Below are positions 1-5,956 of a stretch of 15,276 bases of DNA, in pieces. The position numbers were made by a program, and so were the translations under genes. This DNA comes from Thiomargarita sp. GTDB taxonomy: Bacteria > Pseudomonadota > Gammaproteobacteria > Beggiatoales > Beggiatoaceae. A model generated the notes under the pieces. It saw only the letters and a list, made by a program, of their open reading frames with translations. It was not told the origin of the DNA and ran no database searches. Each line of letters opens with the position of its first letter. Positions within the stretch are counted from its first letter, which is position 1. Where the stretch lies: positions 1-15,276 of the forward strand of contig DYNO01000057.1 in assembly GCA_020721025.1 (NCBI GenBank), read 5' to 3'.

Positions 1-27
1 ATTATCCTGAAGACAGCGAAATTTCAT
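1..27 (-). CDS. Possible start of mrdA (penicillin-binding protein 2), cut by the window edge
   Basis: Nine codons reading MKFRCLQDN run off the left edge on the minus strand, starting at an ATG 38 nt downstream of the mreD stop. PBP2 (mrdA) is the usual next gene after mreD in proteobacteria, and its N-terminus is typically a short charged stretch of this kind before the membrane anchor. The match is by position and general character only. No strong Shine-Dalgarno precedes the ATG, only a GACGG stretch. It could be another gene or no gene at all. Confidence 0.3.
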
Positions 28-65
28 AGTCCGTCTGTCTTCTAATCAATTTGCTTAAATACGTT

Positions 66-554
66 CTAACACACATGATAAGTTCGTCGCAAATCACGTA
101 AGATGATGAATATCCAAGGCCAGAGCACCACACTGGTGAGTGCGGGATACAAAAATGTCCAACTGGTCGGCGGATGTCCCAACATGCCATGAATCCAGAC
201 GTGTAAAATCTGATTTCCTACCACCAGTAAACCCATGCCAACCGATTGTTGCCACAGCGGAAAAGTTCGGACGCGAGTGTGCGATATCACGCTGACATAG
301 GCGATTAAACTGAGGGTTAAGGCGTGTTGTCCCAATAAAGTATCGCTCAATACATCTTGTAAAATGCCCAATGACCAGCCAGTCACCACGCCCACTCGTT
401 GCGGTAAAGCGAGACACCAATAGGTTAAAATCATGATGATCCATTCGGGTCGCCACGACATTGCCCAGATGGGAATCGGGATAATGGTCAACAACAATCC
501 TGCAATAAAAGTGAGCAGGATGATCCAACCGTTATGATGACGTTCTAATGCCAT
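66..554 (-). CDS. mreD: Rod shape-determining protein MreD
   Basis: MreD is a small inner-membrane protein of the elongasome. With MreB, MreC, RodA and PBP2 it directs lateral wall synthesis and rod shape. The 162-residue product matches the usual length (162 in E. coli). It consists almost wholly of hydrophobic helices, with the MreD signature RPEW (about 35-38), an ALPQRVG turn and GILQDVLSDTLLGQHAL (about 63-79). I chose the ATG at 554, giving MALERHHNGW. A longer in-frame reading begins at TTG 611 but adds residues MreD lacks. Possible mrdA follows at 27. No mreC lies immediately upstream: there is a 221-nt gap and then an unrelated exported protein, so mreD may have its own promoter or have been separated from mreBC. 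I saw no convincing promoter in the gap. Confidence 0.9.
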   Translation of the reverse strand: MALERHHNGWIILLTFIAGLLLTIIPIPIWAMSWRPEWIIMILTYWCLALPQRVGVVTGWSLGILQDVLSDTLLGQHALTLSLIAYVSVISHTRVRTFPLWQQSVGMGLLVVGNQILHVWIHGMLGHPPTSWTFLYPALTSVVLWPWIFIILRDLRRTYHVC

Positions 555-683
555 AATCTTTAGAAAAGTTGTGTTGCAGTTTTGGAAGATTAAACAGGAG
601 ATAAAAAACAAATTTTCTAAATTAATTCTCGTATTTACAAATACTTGAATGAAACAAAATTACAATTATCTCTCATCCAATCA

Positions 684-724
684 GAATACAGCTACGATAG
701 ATGAGCTAATCGCATACTGTATTC
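684..724. repeat. Imperfect inverted repeat upstream of mreD
   Basis: GAATACAG (684-691) is exactly complementary to CTGTATTC (717-724), with a further CGAT/ATCG pair inside (695-698 and 709-712). This gives a two-part hairpin with a 10-nt loop. No T-run follows on either strand, so it does not look like an intrinsic terminator. It lies between the exported-protein gene and mreD. It could be a processing site, an operator or chance. Confidence 0.3.
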
Positions 725-775
725 CAAGGCAGGACAGAGCACTGAATGACATCAACAAAAGGGAAAATGTCAGAT

Positions 776-1147
776 TTACGGCAGACTGATTTCAAACTTA
801 CTATCTTTTACCTTGCCCACAATCTTATTCCCAATACATTCGCCTACCCATAATTCTTCATAGTCCGCATTGAGATACATCATTCTCTCGCCATCAAAGC
901 CACCGTAAAAAGTCATGGCAGGATTATTGCCGGCACTGTGTCGGGTTTCAAAATAGCCGTCTTTCACCTTAGCGATGATAATTCGCCCCGTCGCAATTTT
1001 CGTTCCGCTACTATCCGAAATAGTCCAGCTTAACTTCTTGTTAGAAGTCGTAATAATGTTTTTACAATCCGCCGCCAACGCATGTTGGGTAACGCTGACC
1101 ATGCACATCAACAACAAACTTAATAGAGGTAATTTGAAGTAAATCAT
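776..1147 (-). CDS. Small exported protein of unknown function
   Basis: The product has 123 residues and begins with a clear Sec signal peptide: a Lys near the N-terminus, a hydrophobic core LPLLSLLLMCMVSV, and probable cleavage after ALA or ALAA around residues 25-26. The mature part is about 98 residues, with two cysteines (C28 and C104) that could form a disulfide. Alternating hydrophobic residues and Gly/Asp turns suggest a small beta-rich domain. Asp at -1 before C28 argues against a lipoprotein. I chose the ATG at 1147, not the reading from 1177, because GAGGAG sits 9 nt upstream of it and the signal peptide then starts correctly. I do not recognise the family. It has its own promoter and lies alone on the minus strand, divergent from thrB. 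Confidence 0.75.
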   Translation of the reverse strand: MIYFKLPLLSLLLMCMVSVTQHALAADCKNIITTSNKKLSWTISDSSGTKIATGRIIIAKVKDGYFETRHSAGNNPAMTFYGGFDGERMMYLNADYEELWVGECIGNKIVGKVKDSKFEISLP

Positions 1148-1166
1148 CGGTTGCAACTCCTCAAGG

Positions 1167-1177
1167 TTGACAGTCAA
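1167..1177. promoter_or_regulatory. Odd palindrome TTGACAGTCAA in the leader of the exported-protein gene
   Basis: TTGAC-A-GTCAA is a perfect 11-bp palindrome. It lies between the predicted transcription start and the Shine-Dalgarno sequence of the minus-strand gene starting at 1147, with another TTGACC at 1180-1185. A site here would suit a repressor or an RNA hairpin next to the ribosome binding site. This is a sequence observation only. Confidence 0.25.
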
Positions 1178-1197
1178 AATTGACCAAATATGATGTT

Positions 1198-1206
1198 ATT
1201 GTAACA
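1198..1206 (-). promoter_or_regulatory. Extended -10 promoter for the small exported-protein gene
   Basis: Read on the minus strand this is TGTTACAAT, an extended -10 (TGn followed by TACAAT, 5 of 6 matches to TATAAT). Only a weak -35 (TCAATA) lies 17 nt further upstream. Transcription would start near 1191 and give a leader of about 44 nt before the ATG at 1147. Confidence 0.45.
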
Positions 1207-1389
1207 GGAACTTACGCATTTATTGATAATTCAAGATATTCTTAAAAATTCTTACCGACAACCGTCATTTTTAGGTGAGATTGCCAATTCCATCTCGATG
1301 AAACTGCGTGATGTTTCGCTCGTTATTCTAAAAGATAATTTGTGAAGAAAAACTGTCATGGTGAATATTTTGCCGAATGGACATGTTTT

Positions 1390-1418
1390 TTGCTTAAATG
1401 AACAGATTAAGTTACAAT
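1390..1418 (+). promoter_or_regulatory. Sigma-70-like promoter for the thrB-rluD-pgeF operon
   Basis: TTGCTT (1390-1395) and TACAAT (1413-1418) are separated by exactly 17 nt. The -10 matches 5 of 6 consensus bases and the -35 matches 3 of 6. Transcription would start near 1425, giving a leader of about 100 nt before the thrB ATG. The leader has no obvious threonine-rich attenuator peptide, so regulation of the kind seen at E. coli thrABC is not visible. Confidence 0.45.
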
Positions 1419-1523
1419 AGATAATAAATTGAAGCAACTATATTTAATGAATTTATCCTGAATTCATCATTTTTCCCCAAAACTTAATTATACCCCTCGT
1501 TTTTACATTTTTCTGCTCATCTC

Positions 1524-2507
1524 ATGTCTGTTTATACTACAGTTGAAGAAACCGAATTACAAGAATTTCTCTCGCACTACCCGCTAGGACAGTTGGTCGC
1601 GTGTCAAGGCATCACTGCTGGAATTGAAAATACCAATTATTTCGTAACGACCACGCAAGGACAATTTGTGCTGACCTTGTTTGAACAATACAGTTATGAA
1701 GAACTGCCGTATTTTCTTGAATTAATGGCATATTTAAATGAACATCAAGTGCCAAGTGCCCATCCTTGCCCTGATAACAATGGTCAATATTTGCGCTACT
1801 TAAATGGCAAACCGGCGGCATTCGTACAGCGATTGCGTGGTAAGGAAATGCGCCAGCCTACCGTTGAACAATGTGCGGTATTGGGGCGAGAATTGGGACA
1901 TTTACACGTCGTTGGATGTGATTTCCCACATTATCGCGCCAATCAACGGGGCCCCTCATGGTGGCATGGCACAGGAAAACGGTTATTACCCTATTTACAA
2001 GGCACCGATGCCGCATTATTGCGTTCAGAATTGCGTTTTCAATACGGCTACAGTGCGATAGACTTGCCGCGGGGCGTGATTCATGCCGATTTATTTCGTG
2101 ACAATGCGCTGTTTGAAGGCGATAAACTCTGTGGAATCATTGACTTCTATTATGCCTGCCACGATGTTTTATTATACGATGTCGCCGTTACCGTGAATGA
2201 TTGGTGCAGTTTGCCCGACGGTGAATTAGATAAAATTCGTATGGACGCGTTGTTATCGGGATATCAAGAGCGTCGCCCATTTGCTGATGAAGAACGTCGG
2301 GCATGGGGCGTGATGTTGCGAGCCGCAGCATTGCGATTTTGGGTATCTCGTTTAAAAGATTTACATTTTCCTCGTGCTGGAGAGATGACGCACACCAAAA
2401 ATCCTAATGAATATCGAGATATTTTGAAAACCCGCCTTGACATTCCCCCACTATCTCGACCCACTTACGTCCACCCCTTGCAAAATTCCGCTGCATCATT
2501 ATGGTAG
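1524..2507 (+). CDS. thrB: Homoserine kinase, APH-fold type
   Basis: The enzyme phosphorylates L-homoserine to O-phospho-L-homoserine, the step before threonine synthase, in the cytosol. The 327-residue product belongs to the aminoglycoside-phosphotransferase-fold ThrB family of Pseudomonas and relatives, not the GHMP kinase of E. coli. Markers are GIENTNYF at 33-40 (the nucleotide-binding Gly-rich start), the catalytic-loop block VIHADLFRDN at 185-194 with D189 and N194, and the metal-binding GIIDFYY at 204-210 with D207. The length is typical. The ATG at 1524 has no Shine-Dalgarno; the preceding 25 nt are T/C-rich. The stop overlaps the rluD start (ATGGTAG), so the two are probably translationally coupled. 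Usual threonine-pathway partners are not adjacent, and the pairing with rluD is unusual. Confidence 0.93.
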   Translation: MSVYTTVEETELQEFLSHYPLGQLVACQGITAGIENTNYFVTTTQGQFVLTLFEQYSYEELPYFLELMAYLNEHQVPSAHPCPDNNGQYLRYLNGKPAAFVQRLRGKEMRQPTVEQCAVLGRELGHLHVVGCDFPHYRANQRGPSWWHGTGKRLLPYLQGTDAALLRSELRFQYGYSAIDLPRGVIHADLFRDNALFEGDKLCGIIDFYYACHDVLLYDVAVTVNDWCSLPDGELDKIRMDALLSGYQERRPFADEERRAWGVMLRAAALRFWVSRLKDLHFPRAGEMTHTKNPNEYRDILKTRLDIPPLSRPTYVHPLQNSAASLW

Positions 2508-3451
2508 AACATCTCAATACAATTATTCCTCAAGAATTGGCAGGGTTACGACTGGATAAAGCCCTTGCTGAACTATTTCCTGATTATTCCCGCGCCCGGT
2601 TGCAACAATGGATTCACGACGGACAAGTGCGTTTGGATTCCGTAGTACCGCGCACCCGTGATAAAGTGAAAGGCGGCGAACAGGTTGAAATTACAGCGCA
2701 ATTATACGATGAAGTCAGTTGGCAGGGCGAATCCATTCCGCTGAACATCGTTTATGAAGATGAAGATTTGCTGATCGTCAATAAACCAGTAGGATTGGTG
2801 GTGCATCCCGGTGCCGGTACGCCGGATCATACCTTGGTCAATGCCTTACTGCATCACGCGCCCGAATTGGCACAATTGCCGCGCGCGGGGATTATTCATC
2901 GTATCGATAAAGATACCAGTGGCATTCTCGTCGTCGCCCGTAATTTAACTGCGCACACCCACTTGGTTGAACAATTACAAGCGCGGGCATTTGTGCGAGA
3001 ATATCAAACGGTTATCATGGGTCATCTGGTTTCCGGTGGCACGATTGACGCACCGATTGGCAGACATCCCACGCAACGCACCCAGATGGCAGTGGTGGAA
3101 AATGGCAAGCCTGCGGTGACGCATTACCGAATTATTCAACGTTATCGAGCTCATACCCACGTCCGAGTTAAATTAGAAACCGGGCGTACCCATCAAATTC
3201 GAGTCCATTTTGCCCATCAACGTCATGCCGTGCTTGGTGATGCGGTGTATGGACGGTTACAATTTCCCAAGGACAGCAGTGAGGCTCTGAAGGACGTGTT
3301 ACGCAATTTTAAACGGCAAGCCTTGCACGCAGAAAAATTGGGCTTGATTCACCCACGCACGCAGGAATTTGTAACGTGGTCGGCTGATTTACCGGAAGAT
3401 ATGCAACAATTGCTTGCCGCGCTGGAATTGGATAAAAAACAACATGCTTGA
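2501..3451 (+). CDS. rluD: 23S rRNA pseudouridine synthase RluD
   Basis: RluD converts uridines in helix 69 of 23S rRNA (1911, 1915 and 1917 in E. coli numbering) to pseudouridine, which matters for 50S maturation and termination. The 316-residue protein has an N-terminal S4 RNA-binding domain (about 12-75, with RLDKALAELFPDYSRARLQQ and a GGEQVEI end) and a RluA-family catalytic domain. The catalytic motif HRIDKDTSG is at 133-141, with D136 as the nucleophilic Asp. NKPVGLVVHPG is at 94-104, and LETGRTHQIRVHF and ALHAEKLGLIHP lie further on. The start overlaps the thrB stop by 7 nt and no Shine-Dalgarno is seen. The stop overlaps pgeF by 8 nt. RluD next to PgeF is a common proteobacterial pairing, which supports RluD over RluA or RluC. 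Confidence 0.93.
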   Translation: MVEHLNTIIPQELAGLRLDKALAELFPDYSRARLQQWIHDGQVRLDSVVPRTRDKVKGGEQVEITAQLYDEVSWQGESIPLNIVYEDEDLLIVNKPVGLVVHPGAGTPDHTLVNALLHHAPELAQLPRAGIIHRIDKDTSGILVVARNLTAHTHLVEQLQARAFVREYQTVIMGHLVSGGTIDAPIGRHPTQRTQMAVVENGKPAVTHYRIIQRYRAHTHVRVKLETGRTHQIRVHFAHQRHAVLGDAVYGRLQFPKDSSEALKDVLRNFKRQALHAEKLGLIHPRTQEFVTWSADLPEDMQQLLAALELDKKQHA

Positions 3452-4181
3452 TTTCATCCTTCCCGAATGGACAGCACCCAAAAATATTCATGCCTATACC
3501 ACAACGCGTCGCGGGGGCTACAGTCAATTTCCCTACGATAGCTTGAATCTAGCCGATCATGTAGGCGATATGGCTGAAACGGTAGCGAAAAATCGTGCGT
3601 TATTGCAGCGTGAGTTGGCATTGCCGAGTGAACCGATTTGGTTGCAGCAAGTGCATGGCATTGAGGCGGTGGCAGCAACGACGGTTGAAAATAAAAATCG
3701 TTGTGCCGATGCTGTTTATACCGATCAGGTGGGAAAAGTATGCGTGGTGCTGACGGCGGATTGTTTGCCCGTGCTGTTTTGTGACAAGGCGGGCACCAAG
3801 GTTGCAGCGGCTCATGCGGGATGGCGGGGATTGGCGGCGGGAATACTCGAACAAACTGTCACCGCGTTGGCATGTCCTCCCCAAGAAATTTTGGCATGGT
3901 TGGGACCGGCAATCGGCGCGCAAGCCTTTGAAGTGGGGGAGGAAGTTCGAGAAACTTTTATCGCCCAGTTGCCACAAGCTACACAAGCCTTCACTCCCTC
4001 GCGTTCGCACCATTGGTTCGCAGATTTATTTTTATTGGCTCGGCAACGATTGCAACAGTTGGGCGTACAAGAAATTTTTGGTGGAAATGACTGCACTTAC
4101 CGCGACGCTGACCGATTTTATTCCTATCGGCGCGACAAAACCACAGGACGCATGGCGACGTTAATCTGGCTTGGTGAATAA
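3444..4181 (+). CDS. pgeF: Peptidoglycan editing factor PgeF (YfiH family)
   Basis: PgeF-type proteins (formerly laccase-domain or polyphenol oxidase YfiH/DUF152) remove wrongly incorporated L-Ser from UDP-MurNAc precursors. Some members also show purine nucleoside phosphorylase activity. With the ATG at 3444 the product has 245 residues (about 243 in E. coli). The zinc ligands line up as H71 (QQVHGI), C107 (LTADCLPVLF) and H124 (AAAHAGWRG), the same numbering as E. coli YfiH. AWLGPAIG is at 141-148. I prefer 3444 over the upstream ATG at 3414 because MLDFILPEW resembles family N-termini and gives a neat ATGCTTGA overlap with the rluD stop. No strong Shine-Dalgarno is seen, consistent with translational coupling. 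No clear terminator follows. Confidence 0.92.
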   Translation: MLDFILPEWTAPKNIHAYTTTRRGGYSQFPYDSLNLADHVGDMAETVAKNRALLQRELALPSEPIWLQQVHGIEAVAATTVENKNRCADAVYTDQVGKVCVVLTADCLPVLFCDKAGTKVAAAHAGWRGLAAGILEQTVTALACPPQEILAWLGPAIGAQAFEVGEEVRETFIAQLPQATQAFTPSRSHHWFADLFLLARQRLQQLGVQEIFGGNDCTYRDADRFYSYRRDKTTGRMATLIWLGE

Positions 4182-4205
4182 TTGCAATCAGTGATGAAGT
4201 TTAGC

Positions 4206-4256
4206 CACCCCTAAAGGGTTCTGAGTGCACCCCTAAAGGGTTCTGAGTGCACCCCT
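4206..4256. repeat. 22-bp tandem repeat, two full copies plus a partial third
   Basis: Two identical 22-bp units (4206-4227 and 4228-4249) are followed by the first 7 nt of a third. Each unit contains CCCTAAAGGG, whose CCCT/AGGG arms are complementary, so each could fold into a tiny hairpin. It sits 25 nt downstream of pgeF. There is no T-run, so a terminator role is doubtful. It may be an expandable microsatellite or the debris of an insertion. Confidence 0.8.
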
Positions 4257-4378
4257 GAACTGCGTCACTCCCAAAGCAAATAAAAATCGTTTGGATTCCA
4301 CAAACTCAAAGTTCAGTGTTATGCTTAAGTGGATAAAAATGAAGTTAATACTTTCTGTAGGAGTTACGCACTTGAGAT

Positions 4379-4446
4379 GCTAACCCACTGATTTTATAAA
4401 TGGAGTACAAATTTAAATTTGTACTCCGAAAACGCTAACTAACTGA
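4379..4446. repeat. Imperfect 13-nt direct repeat flanking the MITE palindrome
   Basis: GCTAACCCACTGA (4379-4391) and GCTAACTAACTGA (4434-4446) match at 11 of 13 positions. They sit on either side of the central palindrome inside the MITE-like element. They may be transposase subterminal sites or traces of internal duplication. Confidence 0.4.
4402..4427. repeat. Perfect 26-bp palindrome inside the MITE
   Basis: GGAGTACAAATTT is followed directly by its reverse complement AAATTTGTACTCC, with no spacer. Both strands read the same, so it can extrude as a cruciform or act as a dyad protein site. No T-run follows, so it is not a standard intrinsic terminator. It lies close to the centre of the 127-bp element. 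Confidence 0.85.
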
Positions 4447-4488
4447 ATTAAGCCTAAGTTACGTTTTGAACTGCGTAACTCCTATTTC

Positions 4489-4497
4489 TGTTAAAAT
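4489..4497 (+). promoter_or_regulatory. Extended -10 promoter for the zinc-ribbon gene
   Basis: TGTTAAAAT is a full extended -10 (TG, one base, then TAAAAT, 5 of 6 matches). The TG belongs to the right copy of the MITE target duplication. TTGAAC at 4466-4471, within the MITE end, is 20 nt upstream of the hexamer, which is long for a -35. Transcription would start near 4504, about 20 nt before the ATG at 4524. Confidence 0.45.
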
Positions 4498-4523
4498 CAA
4501 ACTTTCTTAATAGTGAGGTCAGT

Positions 4524-5228
4524 ATGGCTATCTTAAAATGCGAACATTGCGAATATTCCAAAGAAGTCGCAAATTAGTATGCAGAAAAAACTGTTAAATG
4601 TCCTTCTTGTGGGCAAGCGGTAAAAGTTTATGATACGATTACCTTGTTGACTGCGTTTTCGGAACAACTGTCGATATTTCAAACCGAATTAACAGAATTA
4701 AAGCAATCGGTTGCAACTCCCTCATCGACTGCCATCAGCGAAGAATTTGCGGACACGTTGGCAAAAATTTTTAGAGAAAACCGAATTGCGATGGCGGAAT
4801 TTAACGAAGCCACCAAACGGCGTGAAGTCATCACCGAAAAAACCGAACGACAAGCCCTGTTGTTAGCTCGTTTGGGGGTGGCGGGTTTCTTTACCATCTT
4901 GATAATCATGCTGTTTTTTGTTCTTAAATTTACCAATAACGTAGAATCCCTTTCTGAACAAATATTCACGATAGAGAATCATGTCAAGGTGAATGCTACC
5001 GATTTGGGAAACATCAAACAAAGTTTGCTCAAACTAAATACCGCCCTCTCTAGCGCAGATACTCAATCTTATCAAGAGATAACTGTTTCTGTTGGGGAAT
5101 TGCAAAATTCGGTGGAAACCGTGCGTAACAAGATGAAAGAATTGACCAACAATATTTCTGAGATGCGGCAACAACTGAGTGAACTTTCAACTCAAGACGA
5201 TGCGCAGCGATACCGTCCTTATCGTTGA
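4524..5228 (+). pseudogene. Zinc-ribbon / coiled-coil single-pass membrane protein with an in-frame amber codon
   Basis: An ATG at 4524 with GAGG (4515-4518) 5 nt upstream opens a frame of 235 codons, interrupted by TAG at codon 18 (4575-4577). Around the stop the frame encodes a four-cysteine zinc ribbon: C6/C9 (KCEHC) and C26/C29 (KCPSCG). Past the stop it continues unbroken through a helical region, a membrane segment (about 117-136, LGVAGFFTILIIMLFFVLKF) and a heptad-like coiled coil to the TGA at 5228. The only in-frame restart I see is a TTG at 4644 (codon 41), which would drop the zinc ribbon and has no clear Shine-Dalgarno. TAG ends many normal genes here, so genome-wide recoding is unlikely. 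A recent nonsense mutation, readthrough, a sequencing error, or a shortened protein from TTG 4644 are all possible. I do not recognise a named family. Confidence 0.75.
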
Positions 5229-5264
5229 GTTTTTGCGTCACTGAAATGCTCGAACTATCAGAAT

Positions 5265-5289
5265 CGTTGCAATTGTGCAATGTTTTTTT
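5265..5289 (+). terminator. Rho-independent terminator after the zinc-ribbon gene
   Basis: CGTTGCA (5265-5271) pairs with TGCAATG (5276-5282) across a 4-nt loop, with one G-U pair. Seven T residues follow directly (5283-5289). It lies 37 nt past the TGA at 5228 and 29 nt before the BLUF ATG, so the two genes are probably separate transcripts. The stem is short. Confidence 0.65.
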
Positions 5290-5317
5290 CATTCACTTGA
5301 TTTAAATCGAGGTTATC

Positions 5318-5884
5318 ATGAAAGATCACATTCTTTCTCGTCTGTTTTATGCGAGTACAGCCACTGAACATTACTCTCCGTTAGAAATAGGAGATATTTT
5401 GGAAGCCTGCCGAAGAAACAATCCCCCGTTAGATGTGACTGGGATGTTATTTCTTGGGAATGGTTATTTTCTCCAATGTTTGGAGGGTCCCAGAGCCAAT
5501 GTCAATACGATATACCATAAAATACTGAAAGATCAACGTCACACGGATATTCATATTCTCGAATTCAAGGAAATAGCGGTGCGTCATTTCGCCGATTGGA
5601 CGATGAAATATGTACGTTCTGCTGCGGTGATTGAGAAAATCTTGAGAGAAACCCGGATGAAAGAATTTAATCCGTATGAATTGGATACCGTGACACTGAA
5701 CATGATGGGGGAAGCGTTTCGAGCTTATGTTGAACCCACAACTCCGGTAGAGAAAGAAGGGGGTGGCTGTCAAGAAGAGAACTGGGTTGAATATCATGGA
5801 TATGTTCAAACGAACTTAGTATTACATCTATTACGCCATGCTCGACATCTCAACCAGTTGTTTTTATTAAACATGATTTCGTAG
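5318..5884 (+). CDS. BLUF-domain blue-light photoreceptor, short type with C-terminal extension
   Basis: BLUF proteins bind FAD non-covalently and sense blue light through a Tyr-Gln hydrogen-bond switch. The 188-residue product carries the domain at about 5-100. The key residues fall exactly at Slr1694/PixD spacing: Y11 (equivalent to Y8), N35 (N32), Q53 (Q50), W94 (W91) and M96 (M93). VTGMLF and FLQCLEG surround the flavin site. There is no EAL, GGDEF or cyclase domain; residues about 100-188 form a mostly helical tail of unknown role, longer than the capping helices of typical 140-150-residue BLUF proteins. A PixD-like partner mechanism is plausible, but no partner gene is visible. The ATG has GAGG 6 nt upstream. 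The gene is convergent with ispD, 72 nt away, and its output is unknown. Confidence 0.92.
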   Translation: MKDHILSRLFYASTATEHYSPLEIGDILEACRRNNPPLDVTGMLFLGNGYFLQCLEGPRANVNTIYHKILKDQRHTDIHILEFKEIAVRHFADWTMKYVRSAAVIEKILRETRMKEFNPYELDTVTLNMMGEAFRAYVEPTTPVEKEGGGCQEENWVEYHGYVQTNLVLHLLRHARHLNQLFLLNMIS

Positions 5885-5956
5885 CGAAGCACGTTTCAAT
5901 ATTTTATTGTAGTTAGAATCAATTGGCTAGAAAAAGTCGAGCATCCCGTTGTAGTC

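Larger units (their letters stand above)
1178..1523. other. Intergenic region between the divergent exported-protein gene and thrB
   Basis: About 345 nt of AT-rich sequence. It holds a minus-strand promoter (1198-1206) and a plus-strand promoter (1390-1418). A 61-codon open frame on the minus strand (1252-1437) has no Shine-Dalgarno, no recognisable domain and poor coding character, so I do not call it. I see no RNA gene or terminator here. Confidence 0.6.
4352..4490. mobile_element. MITE-like element with terminal inverted repeats and target duplication
   Basis: The element spans 4358-4484 (127 bp). The left end (4358-4375) and the reverse complement of the right end (4467-4484) match at 16 of 18 positions; the outer 13 (TAGGAGTTACGCA) are identical. 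TTTCTG flanks it directly on both sides (4352-4357 and 4485-4490), as a 6-bp target-site duplication would. It has no coding capacity, and holds an internal 26-bp palindrome. Together these are the features of a non-autonomous miniature inverted-repeat element moved in trans by a full transposase, whose family I cannot name. The right end lies just upstream of the -10 of the next gene and supplies a TTGAAC that could act as a weak -35. Confidence 0.72.

Noticed and set aside
94..528. 144-codon minus-strand frame overlapping mreD
   Set aside because: It is a shifted frame of mreD, which has clear family motifs and length.
631..644. GTATTT-AC-AAATAC dyad upstream of mreD
   Set aside because: Short and AT-rich; such dyads are common by chance and no supporting promoter element was found.
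1206..1220. AGGAACTTACGCATT resembling the MITE end TAGGAGTTACGCA
   Set aside because: The match needs an insertion and substitutions, and no convincing inverted partner or target duplication is nearby.
1359..1421. Short plus-strand frame (MVNILPNGHVFCLNEQ...) before thrB
   Set aside because: Only 20 codons, no ribosome binding site and no recognised family; it overlaps a good promoter. It could be a gene relic but nothing supports it.
1252..1437. 61-codon open frame on the minus strand upstream of thrB
   Set aside because: No Shine-Dalgarno, no domain, and composition typical of non-coding AT-rich DNA; it overlaps the likely thrB promoter.
4206..4256. Tandem repeat as a CRISPR array or pgeF terminator
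   Set aside because: Units abut with no spacers, and there is no T-run after the small dyads.
4440..4446. TAACTGA heptamer, recalled as a tandem intergenic repeat in some Beggiatoaceae
   Set aside because: It occurs as a single copy here, so it cannot be distinguished from chance.
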